Positions 1 to 7,236 of a DNA stretch of 10,256 bases are shown one piece after another. Positions within the stretch are counted from its first letter, which is position 1. The number at the start of each line of letters is the position of its first letter. The notes beneath the pieces were generated by a model that was given only the letters and a program-made list of their open reading frames with translations, was not told the DNA's origin and ran no database searches. A program made the translations under genes and the position numbers. Source of the stretch: an uncultured Paraburkholderia sp. (GTDB taxonomy: Bacteria; Pseudomonadota; Gammaproteobacteria; Burkholderiales; Burkholderiaceae); NCBI GenBank assembly GCA_937917025.1, contig CALFSF010000282.1, forward strand, positions 1 through 10,256. The letters run 5' to 3'.

Positions 1-2
1 CG

Positions 3-95
3 GTGCATATCCTGACCCCGGCCGCGACGGTGCGCCGGATCATCAATATGACGGCGGTGGCGTCGGCGAATGCGCGGGTGCGTTCGGCGGGCTGA
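3..95 (+). CDS. 3' end of an unidentified gene, cut by the window edge
   Basis: The last 30 codons and a TGA stop of a rightward gene whose body lies outside the window. The peptide runs from VHILTP through TVRRIINMTAV to a C-terminal VRSAG. This frame was chosen because nearly all third positions are G or C, as in the rest of the window; the neighbouring frame ending at 100 has weak third-position bias and a Gly/Asp-rich, unlikely composition. The hydrophobic beta-strand then TVRRII helix pattern is loosely like the end of a STAS-type domain, but 30 residues are too few to name a family. The gene converges on the oxidoreductase gene and probably shares the terminator at about 195-238. Confidence 0.5.
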   Translation: MHILTPAATVRRIINMTAVASANARVRSAG

Positions 96-194
96 TGTGA
101 GCTTGATGTGGGGCGATGTTGATTGACCGATGGAGCGCAGGACGCCTGTGATGGCGTTTCGCGGGTCCGGTCGATTCAACCTCTGTCGTCCGGT

Positions 195-238
195 AAAAAA
201 AGGCGGTTGCCCGTGAAGGACAACCGCCTTTCGTTTTA
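195..238. terminator. Bidirectional Rho-independent terminator between convergent genes
   Basis: A perfect 11-bp inverted repeat, AAAGGCGGTTG at 199-209 and CAACCGCCTTT at 221-231, encloses an 11-nt loop. Read leftward, the stem is followed by a run of seven T (complement of 195-201), an excellent terminator for the oxidoreductase gene that stops at 293. Read rightward it is followed by a looser T-rich tail (TTTCGTTTT), so it can also end the gene stopping at 95. No gene is seen between 96 and 292. Confidence 0.9.
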
Positions 239-292
239 CTTCACCTTACTACGCCATGCGTTTCGTGTAACCCGCCGTGACGGGCGGCATGC

Positions 293-3200
293 TCAGGCCA
301 CGTGCGGCACGCTACCCGGTTCTGGCGCGCGCCAGCGGGCCAGCAGATCGTTCCACTTCACGCGCACGCCTTTCAGGTTGTTCTCCTTCACGTGACCGTA
401 ACCGCGGATGTCGTCTGGCAGGCTCGCCAGTTCGACAGCCAGCGCGCGGTTCCCGGCGGTCAGCCCCGCGCAAAGCTCGTGCACGAGCGCCTCGTATTCG
501 CCGATCAGCTCACGTTCCGTGCGACGTTCGTCCGTTTTTCCAAACGGATCGAGCGCCGTGCCGCGCAGGAACTTCAGCTTCGCGAGCACGTTCATCGCCG
601 TGAACACCCACGGGCCGTACTTTTTCTTGATCAGGTGCCCCTGCGCGTCTTTCTTCGAGAACGCGGGTGGCGCGAGATATAGATTGAGCTTCCAGTCGCC
701 CTCGAAGCTCGCCTTCAGTTTCTCGACGAACGCCGGGTCGGCATACAGCCGCGCGACTTCGTATTCGTCCTTGTACGCCATCAGCTTGTGCAGGTTTTTC
801 GCGACCGCTTCAGTCAGCGGGAATTGACCGTCGCCGGTATCGAGCGACGCTTCCTTCGCGCGAACGTCGGCCACGCGCGTGCGATAGCGCGTGGCGTACG
901 CGTCGTTCTGATACGCCGCGAGGTACGCTGCGCGTTTGTCGATCAGCGTGTCGAGCGCCTTCGGCGTATGCAGCGTGATGATCTTGCCGCCCGTCGCCGG
1001 TTCATCCGCGGTGCCCGCGCTCGTGCCCGCTTCGCCGCGCGCCTGCGACTTCACGAGCTTGCGCACGCCAGCCAGATCGTGCGCCGCGCGGCGGCCCCAT
1101 TCGAACGCCGACAGATTCTTTTCGACCTGCACCGCGTTCAGTTCGATCGCGCGCCTGAGCGACTGATGCGTCAGCGGCACCCAGCCGCGCTGCCATGCGT
1201 AACCCAGCACGAACGGGTTCGTGTAGATCGCGTCGCCCAGCAGCGCGAGCGCGAAGTGATTCGCATCGACCGCGTCGACGTCGTCAACGCCCGCTGCCGC
1301 GCGCACGTCGGCTTCCGTGTTCGAACCCGGGAAACGCCAGTTCGGGTTCTTGATGAACTCGGCGGTCGGCGTTGCCGCGCTGTTCAGCACGACCCGCGTC
1401 TGGCCCGCCTGCATCCGCGACAGGCATTCGTCGCTGGCCGTGACGATCGCGTCGCAACCGATCACGAGGCTCGCTTCGCCCATCGCGATGCGCGTCGCGT
1501 GGATGTCGGCCGGACGGTTCGCGATCTGCACGTGGCTCATCACCGCGCCGCCCTTCTGCGCGAGCCCCGTGACGTCGAGCACCGTGACGCCCTTGTTCTC
1601 CAGATGCGCGGCCATGCCGAGCAGCGCGCCGATCGTGACGACGCCCGTGCCGCCGACGCCCGTCACCAGCACGCCATATGGCTTTTCGATGGCGGGTACG
1701 TCCGGTTCCGGGACGGGCGGCATGGCCTCGCTGCCGACGCCGGAGGCCGCCTTCGGCTTGCGCAACTGGCCGCCTTCGACCGAGACGAAGCTCGGGCAGA
1801 AGCCGTTCAGGCACGAAAAGTCCTTGTTGCACGTCGACTGGTTGATCTGGCGCTTCGTGCCGTACTCCGTTTCCAGCGGCTCGACCGACAGACAGTTCGA
1901 CTTCACCGAGCAGTCGCCGCAGCCTTCGCACACGGCCTCGTTGATCACGACGCGTTTCGCCGGATCGGGATACGTGCCGCGTTTGCGGCGGCGACGCTTT
2001 TCCGTCGCGCACGTCTGGTCGTAGATCAGGATCGACGTGCCGCTGATTTCGCGCAGTTCGCGTTGCACGGCATCGAGCTGGTCGCGATGATGAATCGCGA
2101 TGCCCGGCGCGAGCTGCTGTTTTGCGTTGTCGTACTTCTCCGGCTCGTCGGTGACGATGACGATCTTCGTCGCGCCTTCGGCGGCAAGCTGATGCGTGAT
2201 CTGCGGCACGGTCAGCACGCCGTCGACCGGCTGGCCGCCCGTCATCGCGACTGCGTCGTTATAGAGGATCTTGTAGGTGATGTTCGCCTTCGACGCGATC
2301 GCCGCGCGAATGGCGAGCAACCCGGAGTGGAAGTACGTGCCGTCGCCGAGATTGGCGAACACGTGCTTGTCGTTCGTGAACGGCGCCTGGCCGACCCACG
2401 CGACCCCTTCGCCGCCCATCTGGCTGAACGTGCTGGTGCTGCGGTCCATCCACACCGTCATGTAGTGGCAGCCGATGCCGGCCATCGCGCGCGAGCCTTC
2501 CGGCACGTTCGTCGACGTGTTGTGCGGACAGCCCGAGCAGAACCACGGCTTGCGTTCCGCCTCGACGCGCGGCTTCGCCAGCGCGCGTTCCTTCGCCTCG
2601 ATCACGGCGATGCGCGTCGCGATTCGCGCGCGCACGTCCGGCGGCAGGTCGAACTTGTCGAGCCGCGTGGCGATTGCCGTCGCGATGATGGCGGGCGACA
2701 GCTCGTAATGCGCGGGCAGCAGCCAGTTGCCCATCGGCACCGACCATTCGCCGCCGGCGCCGTCCTTCTCGTCGAACTTGCCGTACACGCGCGGACGCTG
2801 CGCGTCCGGCCAGTTGTACAGCTCTTCCTTGATCGCGTATTCGAGGATCTGCCGCTTTTCCTCGACCACGAGAATTTCCTCGAGCCCGCGCGCGAACGCA
2901 TGCGCGCCCTGCGCCTCGAGCGGCCACACGCAGCCGACCTTGTACAGACGAATGCCGATGCGCGAGCAGGTTTCGTCGTCGAGGCCGAGGTCGGTGAGCG
3001 CCTGACGCACGTCGAGATACGCCTTGCCGCCGGTCATGATGCCGAAGCGCGCCTGCGGCGAATCGATCTCGATGCGATCCAGTTTGTTGGCGCGCACATA
3101 AGCCAGCGCGGCGTACCACTTGTAGTCGAGCAGACGCGCTTCCTGCACGAGCGGCGGATCGGGCCAACGGATGTTCAGGCCGCCATCGGGCATCGCGAAA

Positions 3201-3919
3201 TCGGTCGGCAGCACGATCTGCGTGCGGTGCGGATCGATATCGACGGAAGCCGACGATTCGACCACGTCGGTCACGCACTTGAGCGCGACCCACAGGCCTG
3301 AATAGCGGCTCATGGCCCAGCCGTGCAGACCGAAGTCGAGGTATTCCTGAACGTTCGACGGAAACAGCACCGGAATGCCGCACGCCTTGAAGATATGTTC
3401 GGACTGGTGCGCCAGCGTGGAGGATTTCGCCGCGTGGTCGTCGCCGGCGAGAACGAGAACGCCGCCGTGTTTCGACGATCCGGCCGAGTTCGCGTGCTTG
3501 AAGACGTCGCCGGTACGGTCGACGCCGGGGCCCTTGCCGTACCACATCGAAAACACGCCGTCGTATTTCGCGCCCGGGTACAGATTGACCTGTTGTGAGC
3601 CCCAGACGGCAGTGGCGGCGAGGTCTTCGTTGACGCCCGGCTGGAACACGATCCGGTGCCCGGCGAGATGCTGCTTCGCCTTCCACAACGACAGGTCGAG
3701 TCCGCCAAGCGGCGAGCCGCGATAACCGGAGATGAAGCCCGCGGTGTTGAGCCCGGCGGCCTTGTCGCGTTCCTGCTGCAGCATCGGCAGACGCACCAGC
3801 GCCTGGATGCCGCTCATGTACGCGCGGCCGCGTTCGAGCGTGTATTTGTCGTCGAGCGTGACGGAAGATAGCGCGGCTTCGAGCGAGGCCCGTTGTCCGG
3901 CGTCTAGTGGGGCATTCAT
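293..3919 (-). CDS. Fused indolepyruvate ferredoxin oxidoreductase (thiamine-dependent 2-oxoacid:acceptor oxidoreductase)
   Basis: Catalyses CoA-dependent oxidative decarboxylation of aryl-pyruvates (indolepyruvate, probably also phenylpyruvate) to aryl-acetyl-CoA, passing electrons to ferredoxin; cytosolic. The 1208 residues carry, in order, an N-terminal pyrimidine-type domain (about 25-250, with GFISGYRGSPLGGLD at 61-75), a CSGCPHN motif at 461-467, the thiamine diphosphate-binding core GDGTYFHSG at 525-533 with YNDAVAMTGGQ at 553-563, an iron-sulphur segment (Cys 664, 667, 670, 676, 697, 703, 708), the gamma-type domain opening at GVGGTGV 754-760, and a long C-terminal extension (about 980-1195) found in proteobacterial fused enzymes (DUF6537, from memory). 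It thus joins in one chain what archaea split into IorA and IorB. The frame stays open to an ATG at 4087, but the start at 3919 has a perfect GGAGGAG site and the first 56 residues of the longer form look non-coding. Length is typical of the fused family. Confidence 0.93.
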   Translation of the reverse strand: MNAPLDAGQRASLEAALSSVTLDDKYTLERGRAYMSGIQALVRLPMLQQERDKAAGLNTAGFISGYRGSPLGGLDLSLWKAKQHLAGHRIVFQPGVNEDLAATAVWGSQQVNLYPGAKYDGVFSMWYGKGPGVDRTGDVFKHANSAGSSKHGGVLVLAGDDHAAKSSTLAHQSEHIFKACGIPVLFPSNVQEYLDFGLHGWAMSRYSGLWVALKCVTDVVESSASVDIDPHRTQIVLPTDFAMPDGGLNIRWPDPPLVQEARLLDYKWYAALAYVRANKLDRIEIDSPQARFGIMTGGKAYLDVRQALTDLGLDDETCSRIGIRLYKVGCVWPLEAQGAHAFARGLEEILVVEEKRQILEYAIKEELYNWPDAQRPRVYGKFDEKDGAGGEWSVPMGNWLLPAHYELSPAIIATAIATRLDKFDLPPDVRARIATRIAVIEAKERALAKPRVEAERKPWFCSGCPHNTSTNVPEGSRAMAGIGCHYMTVWMDRSTSTFSQMGGEGVAWVGQAPFTNDKHVFANLGDGTYFHSGLLAIRAAIASKANITYKILYNDAVAMTGGQPVDGVLTVPQITHQLAAEGATKIVIVTDEPEKYDNAKQQLAPGIAIHHRDQLDAVQRELREISGTSILIYDQTCATEKRRRRKRGTYPDPAKRVVINEAVCEGCGDCSVKSNCLSVEPLETEYGTKRQINQSTCNKDFSCLNGFCPSFVSVEGGQLRKPKAASGVGSEAMPPVPEPDVPAIEKPYGVLVTGVGGTGVVTIGALLGMAAHLENKGVTVLDVTGLAQKGGAVMSHVQIANRPADIHATRIAMGEASLVIGCDAIVTASDECLSRMQAGQTRVVLNSAATPTAEFIKNPNWRFPGSNTEADVRAAAGVDDVDAVDANHFALALLGDAIYTNPFVLGYAWQRGWVPLTHQSLRRAIELNAVQVEKNLSAFEWGRRAAHDLAGVRKLVKSQARGEAGTSAGTADEPATGGKIITLHTPKALDTLIDKRAAYLAAYQNDAYATRYRTRVADVRAKEASLDTGDGQFPLTEAVAKNLHKLMAYKDEYEVARLYADPAFVEKLKASFEGDWKLNLYLAPPAFSKKDAQGHLIKKKYGPWVFTAMNVLAKLKFLRGTALDPFGKTDERRTERELIGEYEALVHELCAGLTAGNRALAVELASLPDDIRGYGHVKENNLKGVRVKWNDLLARWRAPEPGSVPHVA

Positions 3920-3927
3920 TATGTGTA

Positions 3928-3934
3928 CTCCTCC
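3928..3934 (-). promoter_or_regulatory. Ribosome binding site fixing the oxidoreductase start
   Basis: GGAGGAG on the minus strand, 8 nt (TACACATA) ahead of the ATG at 3919. It is a near-perfect Shine-Dalgarno sequence and is the main reason for choosing this start over the upstream in-frame ATGs, such as 4087. Confidence 0.85.
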
Positions 3935-4105
3935 AACCTGTTTGGGATCACCAAAACTTCTGCGCTTTCGCATCTTGTGAATGCTTCGGCCAGGGTCGCC
4001 ATATTGACGGCTTTTTTGTGATGGTAGCACTGGTACAAACCCGCCGCCGTCCGGCCGGATGGCCATATGAGCGAGCGCGTGCGACACAGATGTGACGATT
4101 GTGTG

Positions 4106-4134
4106 AGCACGATCGTAACGTTTGATCTCGTGCT
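4106..4134. repeat. Inverted repeat, candidate operator
   Basis: Arms AGCACGA (4106-4112) and TCGTGCT (4128-4134) are perfect 7-bp complements. They extend to AGCACGATC against GATCTCGTGCT if a 2-nt bulge is allowed. The 15-nt centre makes a long-spaced operator or a weak mRNA hairpin possible. No T-run follows, so it is not a terminator. The binding protein, if any, is unknown; the Lrp-type regulator encoded at 5860 is a possible candidate by proximity only. Confidence 0.35.
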
Positions 4135-4273
4135 GTAACAGGCTGTAAAAGCTGCCCGATTGACTGGAACCGGGCGGCCGATGCGTGTCTAATAGCCCAC
4201 CTGTTCAAGTCTGGCAGCGCTCTGCATACGGTCGAGCCTCAGGACGGACAGGCAGTCAGAAAAAGGAGTACGC

Positions 4274-4465
4274 ATGATTACACGTAACATTCAGACCTTC
4301 ATGATGGTCTCGGCAGCATTCTTTGCCATGAGCGCACCGGTTCGCCCGAATAGCGCGAGCACCCTCGCGACCGCGGCCGGCCGCACCATCCATGACGCGT
4401 TCGCATCGCGGGACGCGGATCAGCCGCAGTTCACGCAGGCGAAGCAAGCCGACCGGCGCTCCTGA
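4274..4465 (+). CDS. Small hypothetical protein with an N-terminal signal or anchor segment
   Basis: 63 residues, unrecognised. AAGGAG at 4263-4268 sits 5 nt ahead of the ATG, which strongly supports translation, and a terminator at 4550-4584 closes the unit. The N-terminus has the shape of an export signal: a short charged start (MITRN), then a hydrophobic run (about residues 6-22, including FMMVSAAFFAMSAPV), then a polar remainder. Possible cleavage lies after a small residue around 21-29; the mature part would be about 35-40 residues, rich in Ala, Asp, Gln and Arg, with no cysteine pairs or known motif. It lies between the oxidoreductase and hpd genes and is divergent from the former, but no link to their pathway can be read from the sequence. 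Little-conserved small exported proteins are common in Burkholderiaceae, so function is left open. Confidence 0.6.
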   Translation: MITRNIQTFMMVSAAFFAMSAPVRPNSASTLATAAGRTIHDAFASRDADQPQFTQAKQADRRS

Positions 4466-4479
4466 CCGGTCCCACCGCT

Positions 4480-4497
4480 GCCGGCCCGCTGGCCGGC
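4480..4497. repeat. Short perfect hairpin behind the small ORF
   Basis: GCCGGCC (4480-4486) and GGCCGGC (4491-4497) pair perfectly across a CGCT loop, 15 nt after the small ORF's stop. No T-run follows, so it is probably an mRNA 3' stabilising stem or chance in GC-rich DNA, and the real terminator lies further on. Confidence 0.4.
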
Positions 4498-4549
4498 TGA
4501 CATTGAACTTGCGCGGTGGCCTCCATACGGCGGCCGCATCAACGAGGAA

Positions 4550-4584
4550 GGGCGAGGATCCATCACGGGGTCCTCGCCCTTTTT
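4550..4584 (+). terminator. Rho-independent terminator of the small ORF
   Basis: GGGCGAGGA (4550-4558) pairs with TCCTCGCCC (4571-4579). Three further pairs, one a G-U wobble, reach a loop of about 6 nt, and five T follow (4580-4584). The wobble becomes an A-C mismatch on the other strand, where the tail is also poor in T, so it is oriented for rightward transcription. It may still help stop hpd, whose stop codon is 26 bp away from the other side. Confidence 0.85.
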
Positions 4585-4609
4585 GCATCACGATCTTCGT
4601 GGCAGGTGG

Positions 4610-5707
4610 TTACGTCTTGTCCTGCACCACACCTCGACGAATCTGGTCGAGCTCGATCGATTCAAAGAGCGCCTTGAAGTTGCCTTCGCCGAAGCCCTGA
4701 TTGCCCTTGCGCTGGATGATCTCGAAGAAGATCGGTCCGATCTGGTTTTCGGTGAAGATCTGCAGCAGCAGGTCGTCCGGCGCGCCGTCGATCAGGATCT
4801 TGCGCTTGCGCAATTCATCGAGCGGTTCGCCATGGCAGGGCACGCGGCGATCGACCAGTTCGTAATACGTGTCGATCGTGTCGAGCAGCGCGATATTCGA
4901 GGCGCGCAGGCCGTCGACCGTCGTGTAGATGTCCGCGCTACCGAGCGCAATGTGCTGAATGCCTTCGCCGTGATAGGCGTCGAGGTATTCCTGGATCTGG
5001 CCGGCCGTCTCCGACCCTTCCTCGTTGATCGGGATGCGGATCTTGCCGCACGGCGACGTCATCGCTTTCGATTTGACGCCCGTCACCTTCCCTTCGATAT
5101 CGAAGTAACGCACTTCGCGGAAATTGAAGAGCCGCTCGTAGAACTCCGCCCATTCCTGCATGCGGCCACGATGGACGTTGTGCGTCAGGTGATCGATGTA
5201 CGTCAGGCCGTGGCCGGCCGGGTTCGGGTTCGCGCCTTCGATCGGCACGAAATCGACGTCATAAATGCTGATGTCGCCGATGCTGTTCGGCTCGGCGCCG
5301 TTCTTGCCGCGCCAGCGATCGACGAAATAGATCAGCGAATCGCCGATGCCCTTGATCGCCGGAATGTTCAGCTCCATCGGGCCGGTCTTGTTGTCGAAGC
5401 CCCAGGCGCCGCGCTCGAGTGCATGCTGATACGCCCTGGCCGCGTCCTGGACGCGAAACGCGATCGCGCAGATCGACGGGCCGTGCAGACGCGCGAAGCG
5501 CTGGGCGAACGAATCCGGCTCGGCGTTGACGATGAAGTTGATATCGCCCTGACGGTACAGCGTCACGTCCTTGTGACGATGCCGCGCGACGGCGGTGAAG
5601 CCCATCTGCTCGAACAACTTGCCGAGCGCCTTCGGATCCGGCGCGGTGTACTCGATGAACTCGAAGCCGTCGGTGCCGACGGGGTTCTCCCAGGTTGGTA
5701 CCTGCAT
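4610..5707 (-). CDS. hpd: 4-hydroxyphenylpyruvate dioxygenase
   Basis: Converts 4-hydroxyphenylpyruvate and O2 to homogentisate and CO2, the second step of tyrosine breakdown after transamination; a soluble non-haem Fe(II) enzyme. The 365 residues match the bacterial family length and show the two vicinal-oxygen-chelate halves. The three iron ligands are visible: His173 in IDHLTHNV, His252 in GEGIQH and Glu329 in GPIFFE. The signature GFGEGNFKALFESIE occupies 338-352. The ATG at 5707 is preceded by AGGAGA about 6 nt upstream. It is divergent from the Lrp-type gene across 152 bp, the usual layout for a regulator and its target, so local Lrp control is likely but inferred. No homogentisate dioxygenase or fumarylacetoacetase gene is in the window, so the rest of the tyrosine route is elsewhere. 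Confidence 0.97.
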   Translation of the reverse strand: MQVPTWENPVGTDGFEFIEYTAPDPKALGKLFEQMGFTAVARHRHKDVTLYRQGDINFIVNAEPDSFAQRFARLHGPSICAIAFRVQDAARAYQHALERGAWGFDNKTGPMELNIPAIKGIGDSLIYFVDRWRGKNGAEPNSIGDISIYDVDFVPIEGANPNPAGHGLTYIDHLTHNVHRGRMQEWAEFYERLFNFREVRYFDIEGKVTGVKSKAMTSPCGKIRIPINEEGSETAGQIQEYLDAYHGEGIQHIALGSADIYTTVDGLRASNIALLDTIDTYYELVDRRVPCHGEPLDELRKRKILIDGAPDDLLLQIFTENQIGPIFFEIIQRKGNQGFGEGNFKALFESIELDQIRRGVVQDKT

Positions 5708-5859
5708 GTCTGTCTCCTGAATCGCGGGGAAGCGTGTCTTTCTGTGAACGGATGAGTGTCAGTGTATCGGCCTGAAGCCGGCGAAAACTTGCGAACTTGA
5801 TTGCACATGGCTACGCTGGCGCTATTTACTGCCTCGTCAGGCGGGAAAGGTGGCAGAAG
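5708..5859. promoter_or_regulatory. Divergent hpd / Lrp promoter region
   Basis: 152 bp between the starts of hpd and the Lrp-type gene. Rightward, TTGCAC (5801-5806) and TATTTA (5823-5828) are 16 bp apart, a plausible sigma-70 pair placing the start about 25 nt ahead of the regulator's ATG. Leftward, TACACT (complement of 5761-5766) could be the -10 of hpd, but only a poor -35 lies upstream of it. No clean Lrp palindrome was found by eye; Lrp-family sites are degenerate. Confidence 0.4.
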
Positions 5860-6381
5860 ATGGCTGAATTTGAGATAGACGCGATCGACCGGCGAATTCT
5901 CGCGATCCTCCAGCAGAACGGGCGGTTATCAAATCAGGAGATCGCGGAGCGTGTGAATCTGTCGCCGAGCCCGTGTTTGCGGCGGATTCGTCGGCTCGAG
6001 GAAAGCGGCGTGATTCGCGGGTACGTGGCGCTGCTCGACGCGCAGAAGTTAGGGCTCGATTTGCTGGCGTACGTCAATGTACGGCTGGAAAAGCGCGGCA
6101 GCCCGATTGTGGGCACGCGTGGCGAGGGCACGTCGACGGCGCGGCCTGGCGCCACGCACGCCGACCTGTTTCGCGCGGCGGTGCAAACGTGGCCGGAAGT
6201 GGTGGCATGTCACGCGATGACCGGCGAGATGGACTACCTGCTGCGCGTGCAGGTCGAGGACATGGCGCATTTCTCCCGTTTCGTGCAGGACCAGTTGCTG
6301 CACCACCCGTCCGTGATCGACGTGAAGACGAGCTTCTCGCTGGAGAAAATCAAGGAGACGACGGCGCTGCCGGTACGTTGA
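5860..6381 (+). CDS. Lrp/AsnC-family transcriptional regulator
   Basis: 173 residues. The N-terminal winged helix-turn-helix (about 5-65) begins with the family hallmark IDAIDRRILAILQQNGRLS at 6-24, and the recognition helix lies in LSPSPCLRRIRRLEESG (34-50). The C-terminal ligand-sensing RAM domain (about 66-165) contains VACHAMTGEMDYLLRVQV at 115-132. Members bind DNA as multimers and usually respond to amino acids; beside hpd, an aromatic amino acid or its oxo-acid is a reasonable guess. The ATG at 5860 is chosen over an in-frame ATG at 5797 because the first 21 residues of the longer form do not resemble the family and AAAGG sits 9 nt ahead. Compared with E. coli Lrp from memory, the first RAM strand and helix are separated by roughly 15 extra residues rich in Gly, Thr and Arg (about 79-100). 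Confidence 0.93.
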   Translation: MAEFEIDAIDRRILAILQQNGRLSNQEIAERVNLSPSPCLRRIRRLEESGVIRGYVALLDAQKLGLDLLAYVNVRLEKRGSPIVGTRGEGTSTARPGATHADLFRAAVQTWPEVVACHAMTGEMDYLLRVQVEDMAHFSRFVQDQLLHHPSVIDVKTSFSLEKIKETTALPVR

Positions 6382-6420
6382 ACATGCGCGTGCCCAGAAG
6401 CGCGATGGAGAGGCACATGC

Positions 6421-6449
6421 AAAAAGGGCGTCCACATTGGGACGCCCTT
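6421..6449 (-). terminator. Terminator of the GNAT gene, possibly shared with the Lrp gene
   Basis: AAGGGCGTCC (6424-6433) and GGACGCCCTT (6440-6449) form a perfect 10-bp stem with a 6-nt loop. Read leftward it ends in five T (complement of 6421-6425), which suits the acetyltransferase gene stopping at 6469. Rightward the tail is only TTCCTGT, so termination of the Lrp-type gene (stop 6381) would be weaker. Confidence 0.85.
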
Positions 6450-6468
6450 CCTGTATTGACCCGCTGGA

Positions 6469-7137
6469 TTATGCGGCTTCGGCTGCCGGCATGAACGACT
6501 CTAAGATCTTCGATGCGTTGCGCGCCTGGCGCTTGAGCGCGTAATCGAAGACGGCGGCCTGTTCCTGCAGCATTTCCGTGATGATGCTCGACTGGTCGGC
6601 TGGCTTGAGCGAGAGATACGCATCGGCTTCGCCGTACGCGTATTCGATCTTCATGCCGGACTTCCGGGCAATATGCATCATGGTCGAATTGCGCGACAGG
6701 CAGTGCATGTACAGCATGGTGACGTGCGTGTTGCGGCTGCGGATCGCCGCGCGCTCGAACAGCTTCGTGCCGATGCCTTCGCCGCGCGCGCTCTCGAGCA
6801 CGGACACGCCGAATTCGGCCGTGCGCTTGTCGCCTTCGGCGGGCAGATAGGCAAGGTGGCCGACGCCGGTGAGTTGCAGTTGGGTATCGAACACGCCGAA
6901 CACCGTGTCGCGTTTGAAGTCGATCGTACGGACGTAATTTTCGATGACGTGATCCGGCACGATCTGGCCGAAGCGCAGCAGACGATCGTCTGCGTCGAGC
7001 GCGAGGAAGTGCGCGAGCAGCTTTTCGCGATCCATCACGGTGAGTTCCCGGACCAGAGCCGGTGCGCGTGCAGCCATCGACAGCGGACGATCGGATGTCA
7101 TGATCGGCTCATTGGCGCGCGTAGTGGTCTGGGTCAT
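6469..7137 (-). CDS. GNAT-family N-acetyltransferase, substrate unknown
   Basis: 222 residues, probably cytosolic, transferring acetyl from acetyl-CoA to an unknown amine. The GNAT core spans about 28-180. Motif A is clear: a beta strand (TAEFGVSVLE, 106-115) followed by the acetyl-CoA pyrophosphate loop ARGEGIGTKLFERA (117-130) with the R-G-x-G-x-G pattern at 118-123. Motif B is likely LSRNSTMMHIARKSGMK (147-163). The C-terminal tail of about 40 residues (RQARNASKILESF) is helical and outside the core. AAGGAGAA 5 nt ahead supports the ATG at 7137; a later Met13 is possible but has no comparable site. It is monocistronic between its own terminator and an AT-rich upstream region. A role in the aromatic pathways cannot be read from sequence. 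Confidence 0.88.
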   Translation of the reverse strand: MTQTTTRANEPIMTSDRPLSMAARAPALVRELTVMDREKLLAHFLALDADDRLLRFGQIVPDHVIENYVRTIDFKRDTVFGVFDTQLQLTGVGHLAYLPAEGDKRTAEFGVSVLESARGEGIGTKLFERAAIRSRNTHVTMLYMHCLSRNSTMMHIARKSGMKIEYAYGEADAYLSLKPADQSSIITEMLQEQAAVFDYALKRQARNASKILESFMPAAEAA

Positions 7138-7224
7138 GGCGGTTCTCCTTTTCGTGTGGCGGCATGATGCGCCGCAAAACGAATTCTACCGGAAACGCCA
7201 ATTCGACACTAGGGAAAACCCGTA

Positions 7225-7236
7225 CTCGAATTCGAG
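7225..7236. repeat. 12-bp perfect palindrome upstream of the GNAT gene
   Basis: CTCGAATTCGAG is fully self-complementary and lies 88 bp upstream of the GNAT start codon at the edge of the AT-rich patch. Its position suits an operator, but a 12-bp palindrome alone is weak evidence. Confidence 0.35.

Larger units (their letters stand above)
3920..4273. other. Divergent intergenic region with repeats, no gene called
   Basis: 354 bp between two divergent starts. Seen in it: two TGTGA copies in the same direction at 4091-4095 and 4102-4106 (period 11); an inverted repeat AGCACGA 4106-4112 / TCGTGCT 4128-4134 with a 15-nt centre; two GCTGTAA copies at 4132-4138 and 4142-4148 (period 10). Clustering of roughly helix-phased repeats within about 60 bp suggests a protein-binding region controlling the oxidoreductase gene, the small ORF, or both. 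I find no -35/-10 pair with acceptable spacing that I would defend in either direction. Open frames here have poor third-position bias and no Shine-Dalgarno site. Confidence 0.5.

Noticed and set aside
788..3301. An 837-codon open frame on the plus strand, antisense to the oxidoreductase gene
   Set aside because: It mirrors the GC-rich third positions of the real gene, is extremely rich in Arg, and shows no domain or ribosome binding site. The minus-strand frame carries unmistakable enzyme motifs.
3919..4002. A 27-codon leader ORF (MATLAEAF...) whose TAA overlaps the oxidoreductase ATG as TAATG
   Set aside because: The overlap is suggestive of coupling, but there is no ribosome binding site, third-position GC is low, and the oxidoreductase start has its own strong site. 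It is probably chance.
3920..4087. N-terminal extension of the oxidoreductase to the in-frame ATG at 4087
   Set aside because: The 56 extra residues have poor third-position bias and no family resemblance, and the ATG at 3919 has a near-perfect GGAGGAG site.
4160..4195. TTGACT (4160-4165) and TAATAG (4190-4195) as a promoter of the small ORF
   Set aside because: The spacer is 24 bp, too long for a sigma-70 promoter.
4583..5755. A 390-codon plus-strand frame antisense to hpd
   Set aside because: Composition is typical of a shadow frame, and hpd on the other strand has all three iron ligands.
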